Part shown: positions 15,784-24,745 of the stretch, one piece after another
Layout of the letters: each line of letters begins with the position of its first letter
How positions within the stretch are numbered: the first letter of the stretch is position 1
Assembly: GCA_946631165.1 (NCBI GenBank)
Contig: CAMOZZ010000005.1
Coordinates: forward strand, 1 to 37,482
From: an uncultured Lachnospiraceae bacterium
GTDB lineage: Bacteria; Bacillota; Clostridia; Lachnospirales; Lachnospiraceae
Direction: 5' to 3'
DNA: 37,482 bases
Made by a program: the position numbers and the translations under genes
Notes under the pieces: generated by a model
Database searches by the model: none
The model's input: the letters and a program-made list of their open reading frames with translations, nothing else
Told to the model about the DNA's origin: nothing

Positions 15784-16758
15784 TTACAGCAGATGGCTTC
15801 TGAGTTCTTCCGCAGACAGCGGGGACAGATAGGCGGGCGCGATATCGAATACTGTCAGCGCTCCCGTCTTTCCTTCCTCACTGAGTCTCTTAAGCGCTCT
15901 GGCATAAGCGACCAGGACGCTCGCGGTAAACTCCGGATTGGAGCCCAGATTCAGCGAATACTCAATGTGCTGCTTCGTTGCCTTGCCGGTAATTCCGCTC
16001 CTCATTACGAAACCGCCGTGCGGAAGCGTCGAATGGTCTCTGACGAACTCTTCGTCGGAAATGAAATGTACGGTAGTGTCGTATTCGTCAAAATAGTTCT
16101 TCATTGTGACGATCGCTTCGGTGATAGCTTCTTTGTCAGCGCCGTGCTCCGGAACAACAAAGCATTCCCTTGTATGTTTCTGACGTGTCGTAAGCTGCGG
16201 ATTCTTTCCTTCTCTGACGGCATCAAGCGCTTCCGGTACGGGAATCGTGTACTGAATGCCTCTCTTCACACCCGGGATCCTTCTGATCGCGTCGGAATGG
16301 CCCTGGCTTACGCCCTTGCCCCAGAAAGTATAAGTGTTTCCGGTGGGAAGGATCGACTCGGCATAGACTCTGTTGACGGAGAACAGGCCCGGATCCCATC
16401 CGCAGGAAATGATCGCTGCGGTACCGGCAGCCTTCGCTGCTTCATCGACATTCTTAAAATGCTCCGGGATCCTGGCGTGCGTATCAAAGCTGTCGATCAC
16501 ATTAAAGATGGAGGCGACTTCAGGCGTCTGGTGCGGCAGGTCCGTTGCGCTGCCGCCGCAGAGGATGACTACATCCACTTTATCCTTCCATGCTGCCATC
16601 TCGCCCATGGATACCACCGGGACGTCCCCTGCGGGCTTCACCGATTCCGGATCACGTCTTGTAAACACACAGACGAGTTCCATGTCATCGGCTCTTGCGA
16701 TCGCTGCTTCCACACCTTTGCCGAGGTTCCCGTAACCTGCTATTGCTGTTCTGATCAT
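15784..16758 (-). CDS. ddh: meso-Diaminopimelate D-dehydrogenase
   Basis: Makes meso-2,6-diaminopimelate in one NADPH-dependent reductive amination of tetrahydrodipicolinate, bypassing the succinylase or acetylase branches. The 324-aa protein starts with the Rossmann motif IAGYGNLGKGVEAAI. It contains CVFTRRDPESV, ILCGGSATDLPHQTPEVA, NVIDSFDTHARIPEHF, SCGWDPGLFSVNR, FWGKGVSQGHSDAIRRIPGV, and MRSGITGKATKQHIEYSLNLGSNPEFTA; these blocks are specific to Ddh. The ATG at 16758 follows AAAGGGGG. It begins 18 bases after ftsK, so the two are probably cotranscribed, and a strong terminator ends the unit before murE. It implies a meso-DAP wall and a short lysine pathway. Confidence 0.95.
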   Translation of the reverse strand: MIRTAIAGYGNLGKGVEAAIARADDMELVCVFTRRDPESVKPAGDVPVVSMGEMAAWKDKVDVVILCGGSATDLPHQTPEVASIFNVIDSFDTHARIPEHFKNVDEAAKAAGTAAIISCGWDPGLFSVNRVYAESILPTGNTYTFWGKGVSQGHSDAIRRIPGVKRGIQYTIPVPEALDAVREGKNPQLTTRQKHTRECFVVPEHGADKEAITEAIVTMKNYFDEYDTTVHFISDEEFVRDHSTLPHGGFVMRSGITGKATKQHIEYSLNLGSNPEFTASVLVAYARALKRLSEEGKTGALTVFDIAPAYLSPLSAEELRSHLL

Positions 16759-16776
16759 TTTATAATCCCCCTTTGA

Positions 16777-19731
16777 TTATGATTCTCCAAGTTCTTCAAG
16801 AAGCGCTTCGAACTGATCCATGCTCATCAGGATCTCTCTTGCTTTGGTCCCATTGTCCTCACTGACAACGCCGTAATCCGCCAGCTGATCCATGATCCTG
16901 GCTGCGCGGTTGAATCCGATCCTGAAAGCGCGCTGCAGATTGCCGATCGAAGCCTTTTCCTTCTCTATGATAAATCTGCCCGTCTGCGCGAACAGTTCAT
17001 CCCGTTCTCCCGCTCCCACGGTTCCTGCATCCTTTGCCGAAGCAGCCATATGCTGCTCGATCGATTTGTTGGAAACAGGCGCATCCTCTGTCTGATCCTG
17101 CAGGAAGCGGATAACTTCCGCGATCTCTTCATCCGACAGGAATGCCCCCTGCACTCTGACAGGTTTGGGATAGCTGGAAGGATAGAAAAGCATATCTCCG
17201 TTCCCGAGAAGCGTTTCGGCACCGCTCTGGTCGAGAATAATTCTGGAGTCGATGGAAGACTGTACAGACAGCGCGATCCTGGACTGCACATTTGTCTTGA
17301 TCAGGCCGGTAATAACATCCGCCGAAGGTCTCTGGGTAGCGAGCACCAGATGGATGCCGGCCGCTCTTGCAAGCGCTGCCAGACGGCAGATGGCGTCCTC
17401 GACTTCTTTCGCGGCGACCATCATCAGATCCGCCATCTCGTCCACGACGATCACGATCTGCGGAAGCTTGGGATGATCCGGATCCTCTTCTTCCATTGCC
17501 TTTTTGTTATAACCCTTAATATCCCGCACGCCGTAATCAGCGAATTTCTGATAACGGTCCGTCATCTCTGCCACTGCCCAGTTAAGCGCGCCGGCGGCCA
17601 TCTTTGCATCCGTCACGACTGGGATCAGCAGATGCGGAATGCCATTGTAAACGGATAATTCGACCATTTTGGGATCGACCATGATGAATTTTACATCATC
17701 CGGATGGGCTTTGTAAAGGATGCTCATGATCAGCGTATTGATGCAGACGGATTTTCCCGATCCTGTAGCGCCCGCGATCAACAGATGCGGCATCTTTGCC
17801 AGATCCGTTACGATAATATCGCCGGAAATGCCCTTGCCGACACCGAACGTGATCCTGGAAGCGGACTTCTTGAATTCCGGAGATTCCAGCAGTTCCCTGA
17901 AGCGGACCATCTGTTTGGTCTTGTTGGGTACCTCAATGCCGACGGCTGCCTTCCCGGGAATCGGCGCTTCAATTCTGATATCCGAAGCAGCCAGGTTCAG
18001 CTTGATGTCGTCAGCAAGGGAAGTGATCCTGCTGACCTTTACGCCCTGATCAGGCTGGAGTTCATATCTCGTGACAGAAGGGCCGCAGCTGATATCCGTG
18101 ACCGTAACGCCCACGCCGAAGTCCCTCAGCGTCTGCTGCAGCTTCAGCGCAGTCGCTTTCAGGGAATCCGCGGAGATATCCGATGACTGGTCCGCCGCTT
18201 TCAGCAGGCTGAGCGGCGGGAAGACATACTCCCGCTTCACGACCGGCTTCTCCGGCTCAGCCGGTCTGACCGGCGCTGTAAATGTCACGCCGGAATTGCC
18301 GTCCTTGGCTTCGCCTTTCCGCCAGATATCGCCGTCGTTCGATGAACTGCCGCGGCTTCCGGTACTTCCTGTTTTCCCGGCATGGCTGTTGGATGACACG
18401 TGTGCGGTCATCCTGCCTGCATTGGTATTCCGGACAGCAGTCTGTTCAGGTTCTTCCCTGTTCGCCCCGGCTTTTTCAATATCATCCTTTGTAGGAACCG
18501 GCGCTGCGGCAAAATCATCATAAGCAGCCATGCTGTCTTCAATATCCGGTTCCTCTTCGGCCGGATGAGCAGCTGCAGGCATATGAATGACCGGCTCGAA
18601 TTTCACTTCCGGTTCTTCTTCGAACACAGGGGGCTGAAGCGCTGTTTCCGCAGATGCAGGTGTTTTTGCAGTTCCTGTTTTCCTGCCGGATCTGCTTACT
18701 TCAGGGGCATCTTCCTCTGTTATATCAGTAAACAGATTCCTTCCGGCAAAACCGGTGTTCTCCGCTTCCGGTCCTGCTTTCCGGTCGAGTGACTCCAGTT
18801 CCGCCAGCGTCCGCTTATCCCGCTTCGGCAGATCTCGCGGATCGATCCCGTGTTTTTCCGTTCTGTTCACCTGCTCAGCCGGAAGCGTATTCTGCTGTTT
18901 TTTCTTTCCGCCTGAAATCTTCGGTTCGGGAATACGCTGTTCGGTGATCTCATCCTCTTCCAGCTTCGTCTCTTCCCCGAAGGCCAGGCTCTTTACATGG
19001 ATCTCAGCGCGTTTCGATTCTATTTCTTTCAGCCGTTCCCTTCTCTGAAGCTCTTCCTCTTCTCTTTTCAGCGCCCGGATCTCTTTCCTGACTTCGCGTT
19101 CGGATTGTGCATCCTCATACATTTCCAGTCCCCGTTCCCTGATCGGTCTGATCAGCGAGCGGCCCCTGGCAAATTCCAGTCCGATCAGCAAGAGGACGAT
19201 CAGTACCAGATAAGTCCCGGGGATACCGATGAGCGGATACAGCATGGTATAGAAGAAACCGCCGAAAAAGCCGCCGGTAAGCCCGTCTCCGCCGTAAGCG
19301 TAATAATCCTTCAGGGTCATGGTCAACTGGCTGCTGTTTCCGCTGATCAGCTCCAGAATCCCGCAGACCGAGATCAGCGCCACAAAAGCCGAAGCGACCT
19401 TCAGGGCTGTAAGACCGGGTTTTTCCTTATAATTAATGTGTACCAGCACAGCCGCCCACAAAAGGAAGAACGGAAAGATATAGCCGCAGGTCCCGAAAAG
19501 GCCCATCTGAAAATTCCTGAGTCCCTTTCCGGCACTGCCCGCCAGATCCAGATCTCCCAAAAGCAGCAGAACGCACAGTGTTATGAACAGCAAAAGAACG
19601 ACATCCGTATAAAGCACCGGTCTCTGGGACGATGCGCCTGATGTCCTGTTTGTCTGCTGTTTCTTCTTTTTTGCCGACGCAGTCTTTTTCTGTGCGTCGG
19701 CTTTTTTTGTTCTGTTCTTGTTTTTCGTCAA
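16777..19731 (-). CDS. ftsK: DNA translocase FtsK/SpoIIIE
   Basis: Septum-located ATP-driven pump that moves chromosomal DNA across the closing division septum (or, in spore formers, into the forespore). The 984-aa protein starts at a TTG (GGAGG upstream). Residues 1-40 are Lys-rich. About four membrane segments lie between 40 and 190, then a charged coiled-coil stretch (205-250) and a long Pro/Glu/Ser-rich linker to about 500. The motor has GATGSGKSVCINTLIMS (Walker A, about 654-670), IVIVVDEMADL (Walker B, about 759-769) and LATQRPSADVITGLIKTN. The C-terminal gamma winged helix (about 910-980, with KASIGNLQRAFRIGFNRAARIMDQL) should read the polar KOPS/SRS motifs. ddh follows after 18 bases. 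Confidence 0.95.
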   Translation of the reverse strand: MTKNKNRTKKADAQKKTASAKKKKQQTNRTSGASSQRPVLYTDVVLLLFITLCVLLLLGDLDLAGSAGKGLRNFQMGLFGTCGYIFPFFLLWAAVLVHINYKEKPGLTALKVASAFVALISVCGILELISGNSSQLTMTLKDYYAYGGDGLTGGFFGGFFYTMLYPLIGIPGTYLVLIVLLLIGLEFARGRSLIRPIRERGLEMYEDAQSEREVRKEIRALKREEEELQRRERLKEIESKRAEIHVKSLAFGEETKLEEDEITEQRIPEPKISGGKKKQQNTLPAEQVNRTEKHGIDPRDLPKRDKRTLAELESLDRKAGPEAENTGFAGRNLFTDITEEDAPEVSRSGRKTGTAKTPASAETALQPPVFEEEPEVKFEPVIHMPAAAHPAEEEPDIEDSMAAYDDFAAAPVPTKDDIEKAGANREEPEQTAVRNTNAGRMTAHVSSNSHAGKTGSTGSRGSSSNDGDIWRKGEAKDGNSGVTFTAPVRPAEPEKPVVKREYVFPPLSLLKAADQSSDISADSLKATALKLQQTLRDFGVGVTVTDISCGPSVTRYELQPDQGVKVSRITSLADDIKLNLAASDIRIEAPIPGKAAVGIEVPNKTKQMVRFRELLESPEFKKSASRITFGVGKGISGDIIVTDLAKMPHLLIAGATGSGKSVCINTLIMSILYKAHPDDVKFIMVDPKMVELSVYNGIPHLLIPVVTDAKMAAGALNWAVAEMTDRYQKFADYGVRDIKGYNKKAMEEEDPDHPKLPQIVIVVDEMADLMMVAAKEVEDAICRLAALARAAGIHLVLATQRPSADVITGLIKTNVQSRIALSVQSSIDSRIILDQSGAETLLGNGDMLFYPSSYPKPVRVQGAFLSDEEIAEVIRFLQDQTEDAPVSNKSIEQHMAASAKDAGTVGAGERDELFAQTGRFIIEKEKASIGNLQRAFRIGFNRAARIMDQLADYGVVSEDNGTKAREILMSMDQFEALLEELGES

Positions 19732-19775
19732 ACCGATTCCTCCGTACGGATCCGGTTCTGATCCGCATTTGATGT

Positions 19776-19804
19776 ATTATAGCACGATATTTACGATTTG
19801 GCAA
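19776..19804 (-). promoter_or_regulatory. Predicted promoter of ftsK-ddh
   Basis: On the minus strand: TTGCCA (19799-19804), 17-base spacer, TATAAT (19776-19781), about 45 bases before the TTG start. Confidence 0.8.
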
Positions 19805-19904
19805 AAAAGAATCAAACATATGTTTCCTTCTGTTTTCCTTAATAAATGAATTCAAATAAGCCAAATAATGAATCAAAAAGCTTGCTATGAATTGCCAAAT
19901 GATG
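19796..19904. repeat. Three copies of GCCAAAT in the ftsK-hppA divergent region
   Basis: ATTTGGCAA at 19796-19804 (containing the ftsK -35) is the exact inverse of TTGCCAAAT at 19892-19900, which lies between the hppA -35 and -10. A third copy occurs at 19860-19866. The two plus-oriented copies extend to GCCAAATAATG (19860-19870) and GCCAAATGATG (19894-19904), 34 bases apart. The gap has no coding sequence. Confidence 0.5.
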
Positions 19905-19910
19905 TATTCT
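19882..19910 (+). promoter_or_regulatory. Predicted promoter of hppA
   Basis: TTGCTA (19882-19887), 17-base spacer, TATTCT (19905-19910), giving a leader of about 65 bases before the ATG. Confidence 0.65.
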
Positions 19911-19980
19911 GTAAGGTATGATACGGGGTATTTCTGCTGCTGGCAGAGTATCTCAAAATATAGAGAAAGGTGTATCAACT

Positions 19981-21993
19981 ATGCAGAATCTAATCTATGC
20001 AGCACCTGTCTGTGCAGTGATCGCACTGCTTTTTGCCCTCTACAAGGCAAGCTTTGTAAGCAAGCAGTCCGAAGGCACGGACAGAATGAAGGAAATCGCA
20101 TCCGCAATCAGCGAAGGTGCCCATGCATTCCTTTTTTCAGAGTACAGGATCCTCGTGGTTTTTATCGTTGTACTCTTTGTCCTGATCGGACTGGGAATCG
20201 GAAGCTGGATGACAGCTGTCTGCTTCCTGATCGGCGCGCTGTTCTCCGTAGCAGCCGGTTACGCAGGCATGACCGTTGCCGTTAAGGCAAATGTCCGTAC
20301 CGCAAACGCCGCAAAGGAATCCGGTATGAACAAAGCGCTTTCCGTAGCGTTCTCCGGCGGTTCCGTCATGGGAATGTGCGTGGTAGGTCTGGGACTTCTC
20401 GGCTGCTCGCTCATTTATATGATCACAGGGAATTATGAAATCCTCTTCGGTTTCTCACTCGGTGCCTCTTCCATCGCCCTGTTCGCCCGTGTCGGCGGCG
20501 GTATCTATACGAAGGCTGCTGACGTAGGCGCTGACCTTGTCGGAAAAGTCGAAGCCGGCATCCCGGAAGACGATCCCCGTAATCCCGCTGTTATCGCTGA
20601 TAACGTCGGTGACAACGTCGGTGACGTAGCCGGTATGGGCGCCGACCTGTTCGAATCCTATGTCGGTTCCGTCGTTTCCGCAGTAACGCTCGGTGCCACT
20701 TCCGCCGCCTTCGTGCAGTCAGGCATTGCCGGCGATGCTGCTGTATTCCCGCTCCTTCTTGCGGCAGTAGGCATCATCGCTTCCGTCATCGGAACCTTCT
20801 TCGTAAGAGGCGGCGAGAACGCCAATCCGCAGGCTGCGCTGACGATGGGTTCCTATGCTTCCGCCGTTGTTGTAGCAATTCTTGCGCTGGTCTTCTCCAT
20901 GCGTATCTTCGGCAGTGTAAATCAGGGCATTGCTGTGATTGCCGGTCTGGTCGTCGGTCTGATCATCGGTAAAGTTACAGAGATCTACACATCCGGCGAT
21001 TACAAATTTGTCAAAAAGATCGCAGAACAGTCCGAGACCGGTTCCGCAACCACGATCATTTCCGGTATTGCCGTCGGAATGATGTCCACCTGCGTACCGC
21101 TTCTTCTGATCTGTCTCGGCATCTTCATTTCCTTCAAGACAGCCGGCCTTTACGGTATCGCGCTCGCAGCAGTAGGAATGCTTTCCACTACCGGAATCAC
21201 CGTCGCGGTCGACGCATACGGCCCGATCGCTGACAATGCCGGCGGTATCGCCGAGATGTCCGGTCTGGACGAATCCGTCCGTGAGATCACGGATAAGCTC
21301 GATGCAGTCGGCAACACCACAGCTGCCATGGGTAAAGGATTCGCGATCGGATCTGCCGCTCTTACCGCACTTGCCCTGTTCGTATCTTACGCACAGGCTG
21401 TCGGCATCAGCGAAGCAGGCATCAACATCCTTGATTCCAACGTTACGATCGGTCTTCTGATCGGCGGCATGCTTCCGTTCGTATTCTCCGCCATGACCAT
21501 GGATTCCGTTTCCAAGGCTGCCTATAAGATGATCGAGGAAGTGCGCCGTCAGTTCCGTACCATCCCCGGCATCATGGAAGGCACCGGAAAGCCCGATTAT
21601 ACCAAGTGCGTTTCCATTTCCACGCAGGCCGCTCTTCACGAGATGCTTGTTCCCGGTCTGATGGCCGTTATCGTTCCTGTAGCTGTCGGCATCCTTCTCG
21701 GACCGGCTTCCCTCGGCGGACTGCTTGCCGGAGCGCTTGTAACAGGCGTTATGCTCGCCATCTTCATGAGTAATGCCGGCGGCGCCTGGGACAATGCAAA
21801 GAAGTTCATTGAAGAAGGAAATCACGGCGGTAAGGGTTCCGACGCCCACAAGGCTGCCGTTGTCGGCGATACCGTCGGCGATCCTTTCAAGGATACTTCA
21901 GGCCCTTCCATCAACATCCTCATCAAACTGATGACGGTAGTATCCCTTGTTTTCGCTCCTCTGTTCATTCAGATCGGCGGACTGCTGCTGTAA
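19981..21993 (+). CDS. hppA: K+-stimulated membrane-bound pyrophosphatase, probably Na+-pumping
   Basis: Integral membrane enzyme that couples pyrophosphate hydrolysis to ion export. The 670-aa protein has about 15-16 hydrophobic segments. The active-site loop [52 protein letters not shown] and the C-terminal [35 protein letters not shown] are intact. [11 protein letters not shown] (about 444-454) carries Ala where K+-independent enzymes have Lys, so K+ stimulation is expected. The ion-gate Glu lies in DLFESY, the Na+-pump position; plant-type H+ pumps have it four residues later. I start at the ATG at 19981 ([17 protein letters not shown] upstream) and not at an in-frame codon at 19918. It is single, divergent from ftsK, and ends in a strong terminator. 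Confidence 0.93.
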   Translation: MQNLIYAAPVCAVIALLFALYKASFVSKQSEGTDRMKEIASAISEGAHAFLFSEYRILVVFIVVLFVLIGLGIGSWMTAVCFLIGALFSVAAGYAGMTVAVKANVRTANAAKESGMNKALSVAFSGGSVMGMCVVGLGLLGCSLIYMITGNYEILFGFSLGASSIALFARVGGGIYTKAADVGADLVGKVEAGIPEDDPRNPAVIADNVGDNVGDVAGMGADLFESYVGSVVSAVTLGATSAAFVQSGIAGDAAVFPLLLAAVGIIASVIGTFFVRGGENANPQAALTMGSYASAVVVAILALVFSMRIFGSVNQGIAVIAGLVVGLIIGKVTEIYTSGDYKFVKKIAEQSETGSATTIISGIAVGMMSTCVPLLLICLGIFISFKTAGLYGIALAAVGMLSTTGITVAVDAYGPIADNAGGIAEMSGLDESVREITDKLDAVGNTTAAMGKGFAIGSAALTALALFVSYAQAVGISEAGINILDSNVTIGLLIGGMLPFVFSAMTMDSVSKAAYKMIEEVRRQFRTIPGIMEGTGKPDYTKCVSISTQAALHEMLVPGLMAVIVPVAVGILLGPASLGGLLAGALVTGVMLAIFMSNAGGAWDNAKKFIEEGNHGGKGSDAHKAAVVGDTVGDPFKDTSGPSINILIKLMTVVSLVFAPLFIQIGGLLL

Positions 21994-22011
21994 TAGTCAG
22001 AAAGAAGAGTC

Positions 22012-22040
22012 AAGGCGCGCCATTAAGCGGCGCGCCTTTT
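22012..22040 (+). terminator. Terminator of hppA
   Basis: GGCGCGCC-ATTAAGC-GGCGCGCC with five Ts on the plus strand, between convergent hppA and argR. The other strand has no good T-run. Confidence 0.9.
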
Positions 22041-22517
22041 TCATTTCCAGAAATCCTTCAGTTTATCAACGGCAGCAGCCGCGTGTTTTTCCGTTGCTGC
22101 AACAGCAAATATTGTATCTTCTCCTGCGATAGTCCCGAGAATACCGTCCCATTTTGTCCGGTCCATTGCGGCACAGACAGCCTGCGCCATACCGCCGCTT
22201 GTTTTTATGACCACGATGTTTCCTGCGCTGCTTACAGATATCACCGCTTCCCCGAAAGTCGGATAGGCGCTGTGATAATCCCTGGCTGTTTCCGGAATCT
22301 GCAGTTCCGGCGCCGTATATACAGACCTGCCGTCCGCGTCAGGCGTCTTGACGAGTTTCAGTTCCCTTATGTCCCTCGATACGGTCGCCTGTGTGACATG
22401 AAATCCTTTTTTCTTCAGCAGCAGCATCAGCTCTGTCTGCGTGGAAACCGGCTCCTCTGCGATGATCCTCAGAATGCCTTCGCGCCTTTCATTGATCCCC
22501 TGACGTCCTTCACCCAT
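22041..22517 (-). CDS. argR: Arginine repressor ArgR
   Basis: Hexameric, arginine-responsive DNA-binding protein that represses arginine synthesis genes. The 158-aa protein has the winged-helix recognition segment QATVSRDIRELKLVK at about residues 43-57 and the C-terminal oligomerisation and arginine-binding segment GILGTIAGEDTIFAVA. The binding loop reads GEDT where E. coli has GDDT, a conservative change at one of the two arginine-contacting acids. The ATG overlaps nothing and begins ten bases after argF; GAGG is in the gap. It is cotranscribed with argF, whose promoter is flanked by ARG boxes, so the repressor probably controls its own operon. Confidence 0.93.
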   Translation of the reverse strand: MGEGRQGINERREGILRIIAEEPVSTQTELMLLLKKKGFHVTQATVSRDIRELKLVKTPDADGRSVYTAPELQIPETARDYHSAYPTFGEAVISVSSAGNIVVIKTSGGMAQAVCAAMDRTKWDGILGTIAGEDTIFAVAATEKHAAAAVDKLKDFWK

Positions 22518-22527
22518 CTCTTCCGCC

Positions 22528-23520
22528 TCATTTCAGCGTGGCATACATCACGGCCTTGATCGTATGCATACGGTTCTCGGCTTCGTCGAATACAACGGAT
22601 GCTTTTGAATTGAACACCTCATCGGTCACTTCCATCTCATTGAGCCCGAATCTTTCGCTGATCTCCCGGCCGATCGTTGTATTCAGATCATGGAAGGAAG
22701 GCAGGCAATGCATGAACAGCGCGCCCTGCGCGGCAAAATTCATCACCCTGCGGTTTACCTGATACCGTTTCAACAGGGAGATCCTCTGCTCCCATACTTC
22801 ATCAGGCTCACCAAGAGACACCCAGACATCGGTATAGATAACGTCAGCTCCGGCAGCACCCTCCGCAACATCATCGGTCAGCGTGATGCTTCCGCCGGTC
22901 TCTTTTGCAATTATTCTGCACTCCTCCACGAGCTTTTCATCAGGGAAGAGTTCCTTCGGCGCACAAGCCGTAAAATGAAGGCCCATCTTTGCGCAGCCGA
23001 CCATGAGGGAATTGCCCATATTATTCCTGGCATCTCCCATAAACGTGAATCTGACGCCCTTTAACCCGCCGAACTTCTCTTCGATCGTCAGCAGATCCGC
23101 CAGGATCTGTGTCGGATGGAAACTGTCCGTAAGACCGTTCCAGACCGGCACGCCGGAGCATCTTGCAAGATCTTCGACATGTTCCTGCGAGAATCCGCGG
23201 AATTCGATGCCGTCATACATACGGCCGAGTACTTTCGCCGTATCGGAAATGCTTTCCTTCTTTCCCATCTGGGAACTGCCCGGATCCAGATATGTCACGC
23301 CCATGCCGAGATCCATACCGGCCACTTCAAAAGCGCATCGGGTCCTGGTGGACGTTTTTTCAAAAAGAAGGACAATATTTTTTCCTTCCAGATATCTGTG
23401 CGGTGTACCGCAGCGCTTCATCTTTTTAAAATCCGCTGCCAGATCGAGCAGATACCGCATTTCTTCCGGTGTGAAATCCAGGAGCTTCAGAAAGCTTCTG
23501 CCGCTAAGATTTATTCCCAT
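22528..23520 (-). CDS. argF: Ornithine carbamoyltransferase
   Basis: Makes citrulline from ornithine and carbamoyl phosphate. The 330-aa protein has the carbamoyl-phosphate site STRTR (residues 57-61), [21 protein letters not shown], the ornithine-binding [13 protein letters not shown], and HCLPSFHD with the catalytic Cys. The SMG-type loop is not obvious, but the Cys motif and overall layout exclude aspartate carbamoyltransferase. I start at the ATG at 23520 ([16 protein letters not shown]) because GGAGG is five bases upstream; an in-frame methionine at 23586 lies inside the promoter. Coupling to argR suggests an anabolic enzyme and not the catabolic arc-type form. Confidence 0.93.
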   Translation of the reverse strand: MGINLSGRSFLKLLDFTPEEMRYLLDLAADFKKMKRCGTPHRYLEGKNIVLLFEKTSTRTRCAFEVAGMDLGMGVTYLDPGSSQMGKKESISDTAKVLGRMYDGIEFRGFSQEHVEDLARCSGVPVWNGLTDSFHPTQILADLLTIEEKFGGLKGVRFTFMGDARNNMGNSLMVGCAKMGLHFTACAPKELFPDEKLVEECRIIAKETGGSITLTDDVAEGAAGADVIYTDVWVSLGEPDEVWEQRISLLKRYQVNRRVMNFAAQGALFMHCLPSFHDLNTTIGREISERFGLNEMEVTDEVFNSKASVVFDEAENRMHTIKAVMYATLK

Positions 23521-23540
23521 AAAGACCTCCGTGTAATGCA

Positions 23541-23555
23541 ATAAATATTTATGAG
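23541..23555. promoter_or_regulatory. Second, weaker ARG-box-like site
   Basis: The 12-bp palindrome ATAAATATTTAT (23541-23552) shares the AATATTTAT core with the strong ARG box and matches the 14-base consensus core at about ten positions. It lies at or just after the predicted argF start, about 52 bases from the upstream box. Confidence 0.45.
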
Positions 23556-23557
23556 CG

Positions 23558-23586
23558 ATTGTATCATTTATGCGCGGATAATTCAA
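23558..23586 (-). promoter_or_regulatory. Predicted promoter of argF-argR
   Basis: On the minus strand: TTGAAT (23581-23586), 17-base spacer, TACAAT (23558-23563). Confidence 0.8.
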
Positions 23587-23591
23587 TAGAC

Positions 23592-23609
23592 AATGAATAT
23601 TTATTCAAA
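23592..23609. promoter_or_regulatory. ARG box (ArgR operator) upstream of argF
   Basis: AATGAATATTTATTCAAA contains TGAAT-ATTT-ATTCA, a perfect match to the bacterial ArgR consensus (TGAAT-W4-ATTCA). It lies six bases upstream of the argF -35 hexamer. Confidence 0.8.
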
Positions 23610-23723
23610 TTCGATCCTTGTCTTCCAATCTCCTCTGTTTTTTCTTCGACCGGTACGGCCTGCTTTCCGGATGTCTGTTATCAAAGGTCTCCTGAAATAC
23701 TTCCCCGCCGGCAGCAAAACTCC

Positions 23724-23752
23724 TTTACAAACAAATCCGCAGACTTTATAAT
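23724..23752 (+). promoter_or_regulatory. Predicted promoter of pyrB-pyrI
   Basis: TTTACA (23724-23729), 17-base spacer, TATAAT (23747-23752). The leader is about 20 bases, too short for a PyrR-type attenuator. The 23610-23723 stretch between this promoter and the ARG box shows nothing I recognise. Confidence 0.85.
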
Positions 23753-23778
23753 TTTTAAAACAACATCAGGAGGTGCTC

Positions 23779-24696
23779 ATGAAACATCTGATCGATCCCA
23801 CTGATCTTACACTGGCCGAAATAGACGATATCCTGTCGCTTGCGGAGGATATTATAAAGAATAAAGAGGCCTATGCACATGTTGCCGACGGCAAAAAAAT
23901 CGCTACGCTTTTTTACGAACCCAGCACCCGCACACGGCTCAGTTTTGAAGCTGCCATGCTCGAGCTCGGCGGCTCGGTATTGGGTTTTTCTACGGCGGAT
24001 TCCAGTTCTACAGCCAAAGGCGAAAGTGTTGCTGATACCGCAAGAACCGTTGCCAAATATGCCGATGTCATTGCCATGAGGCATCCAAAGGAAGGCGCTC
24101 CGCTTGTAGCTGCCATGAATGTCGATATCCCCGTCATCAATGCCGGTGACGGCGGTCATCTTCATCCTACCCAGACGCTTACAGACCTGCTTACGATCAG
24201 GGAAGAGACCGGCAGGCTTTCCGATCTTACGATCGGTTTCTGCGGCGACCTGAAGTTCGGACGTACCGTTCATTCACTGATCAAGCAACTCTCAAGATAT
24301 GAAAATATCCGCTTTATTCTGATCTCACCCACAGAACTGCGCATCCCGGATTATATCAAGGACGAAGTGCTTGAAGCCTCCGGTGCCGATTATATCGAAG
24401 TGGAGCGCATGGAGGAAGTCATGCCCGAACTCGACATCCTGTATATGACCAGAGTGCAGAGAGAACGTTTCTTCAATGAAGCGGATTATATCAGACTGAA
24501 AGACTCCTACATCCTGGATCCCGAAAAACTGCTGAATGCAAAAGAATCGCTCAAGATCCTGCATCCGCTTCCCAGAGTAAACGAGATCTCCGTCAAAGTC
24601 GATGCCGACCCGCGTGCGCTTTACTTCAAGCAGGCGGAATATGGCAAGATCGTAAGAAAAGCACTCATCATGAAGCTGCTCGGCCTGTCGCTCTGA
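23779..24696 (+). CDS. pyrB: Aspartate carbamoyltransferase catalytic subunit
   Basis: Condenses carbamoyl phosphate with aspartate, the first committed step of pyrimidine synthesis. The 305-aa protein has [19 protein letters not shown] (STRTR at 49-53), the SSTAKGES loop that carries the Ser/Lys shared between subunits, [12 protein letters not shown], and [10 protein letters not shown]. The ATG at 23779 follows AGGAGG; an in-frame GTG six bases upstream overlaps that site and is unlikely. pyrI follows after 49 bases, so a class B-type holoenzyme of catalytic and regulatory chains is expected. Its promoter is divergent from argF. Confidence 0.95.
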   Translation: MKHLIDPTDLTLAEIDDILSLAEDIIKNKEAYAHVADGKKIATLFYEPSTRTRLSFEAAMLELGGSVLGFSTADSSSTAKGESVADTARTVAKYADVIAMRHPKEGAPLVAAMNVDIPVINAGDGGHLHPTQTLTDLLTIREETGRLSDLTIGFCGDLKFGRTVHSLIKQLSRYENIRFILISPTELRIPDYIKDEVLEASGADYIEVERMEEVMPELDILYMTRVQRERFFNEADYIRLKDSYILDPEKLLNAKESLKILHPLPRVNEISVKVDADPRALYFKQAEYGKIVRKALIMKLLGLSL

Positions 24697-24745
24697 TTGA
24701 TTACGCCGTTTCAGATCATTATCATTCGTACGGAAAGGAAATACC

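Noticed and set aside
20719-21849. 376-codon frame on the minus strand opposite hppA
   Set aside because: Low-complexity Gly/Asp/His-rich translation antisense to a conserved membrane enzyme; no start signals.
22528-23520. Catabolic ornithine carbamoyltransferase of an arginine deiminase pathway
   Set aside because: No arcA, arcC or arginine-ornithine exchanger is nearby, and the gene is coupled to argR behind an ARG box.
23610-23723. PyrR-type attenuator or small gene between argF and pyrB
   Set aside because: The pyrB promoter lies downstream of this stretch and leaves a leader of about 20 bases; no coding frame with a ribosome site is present.
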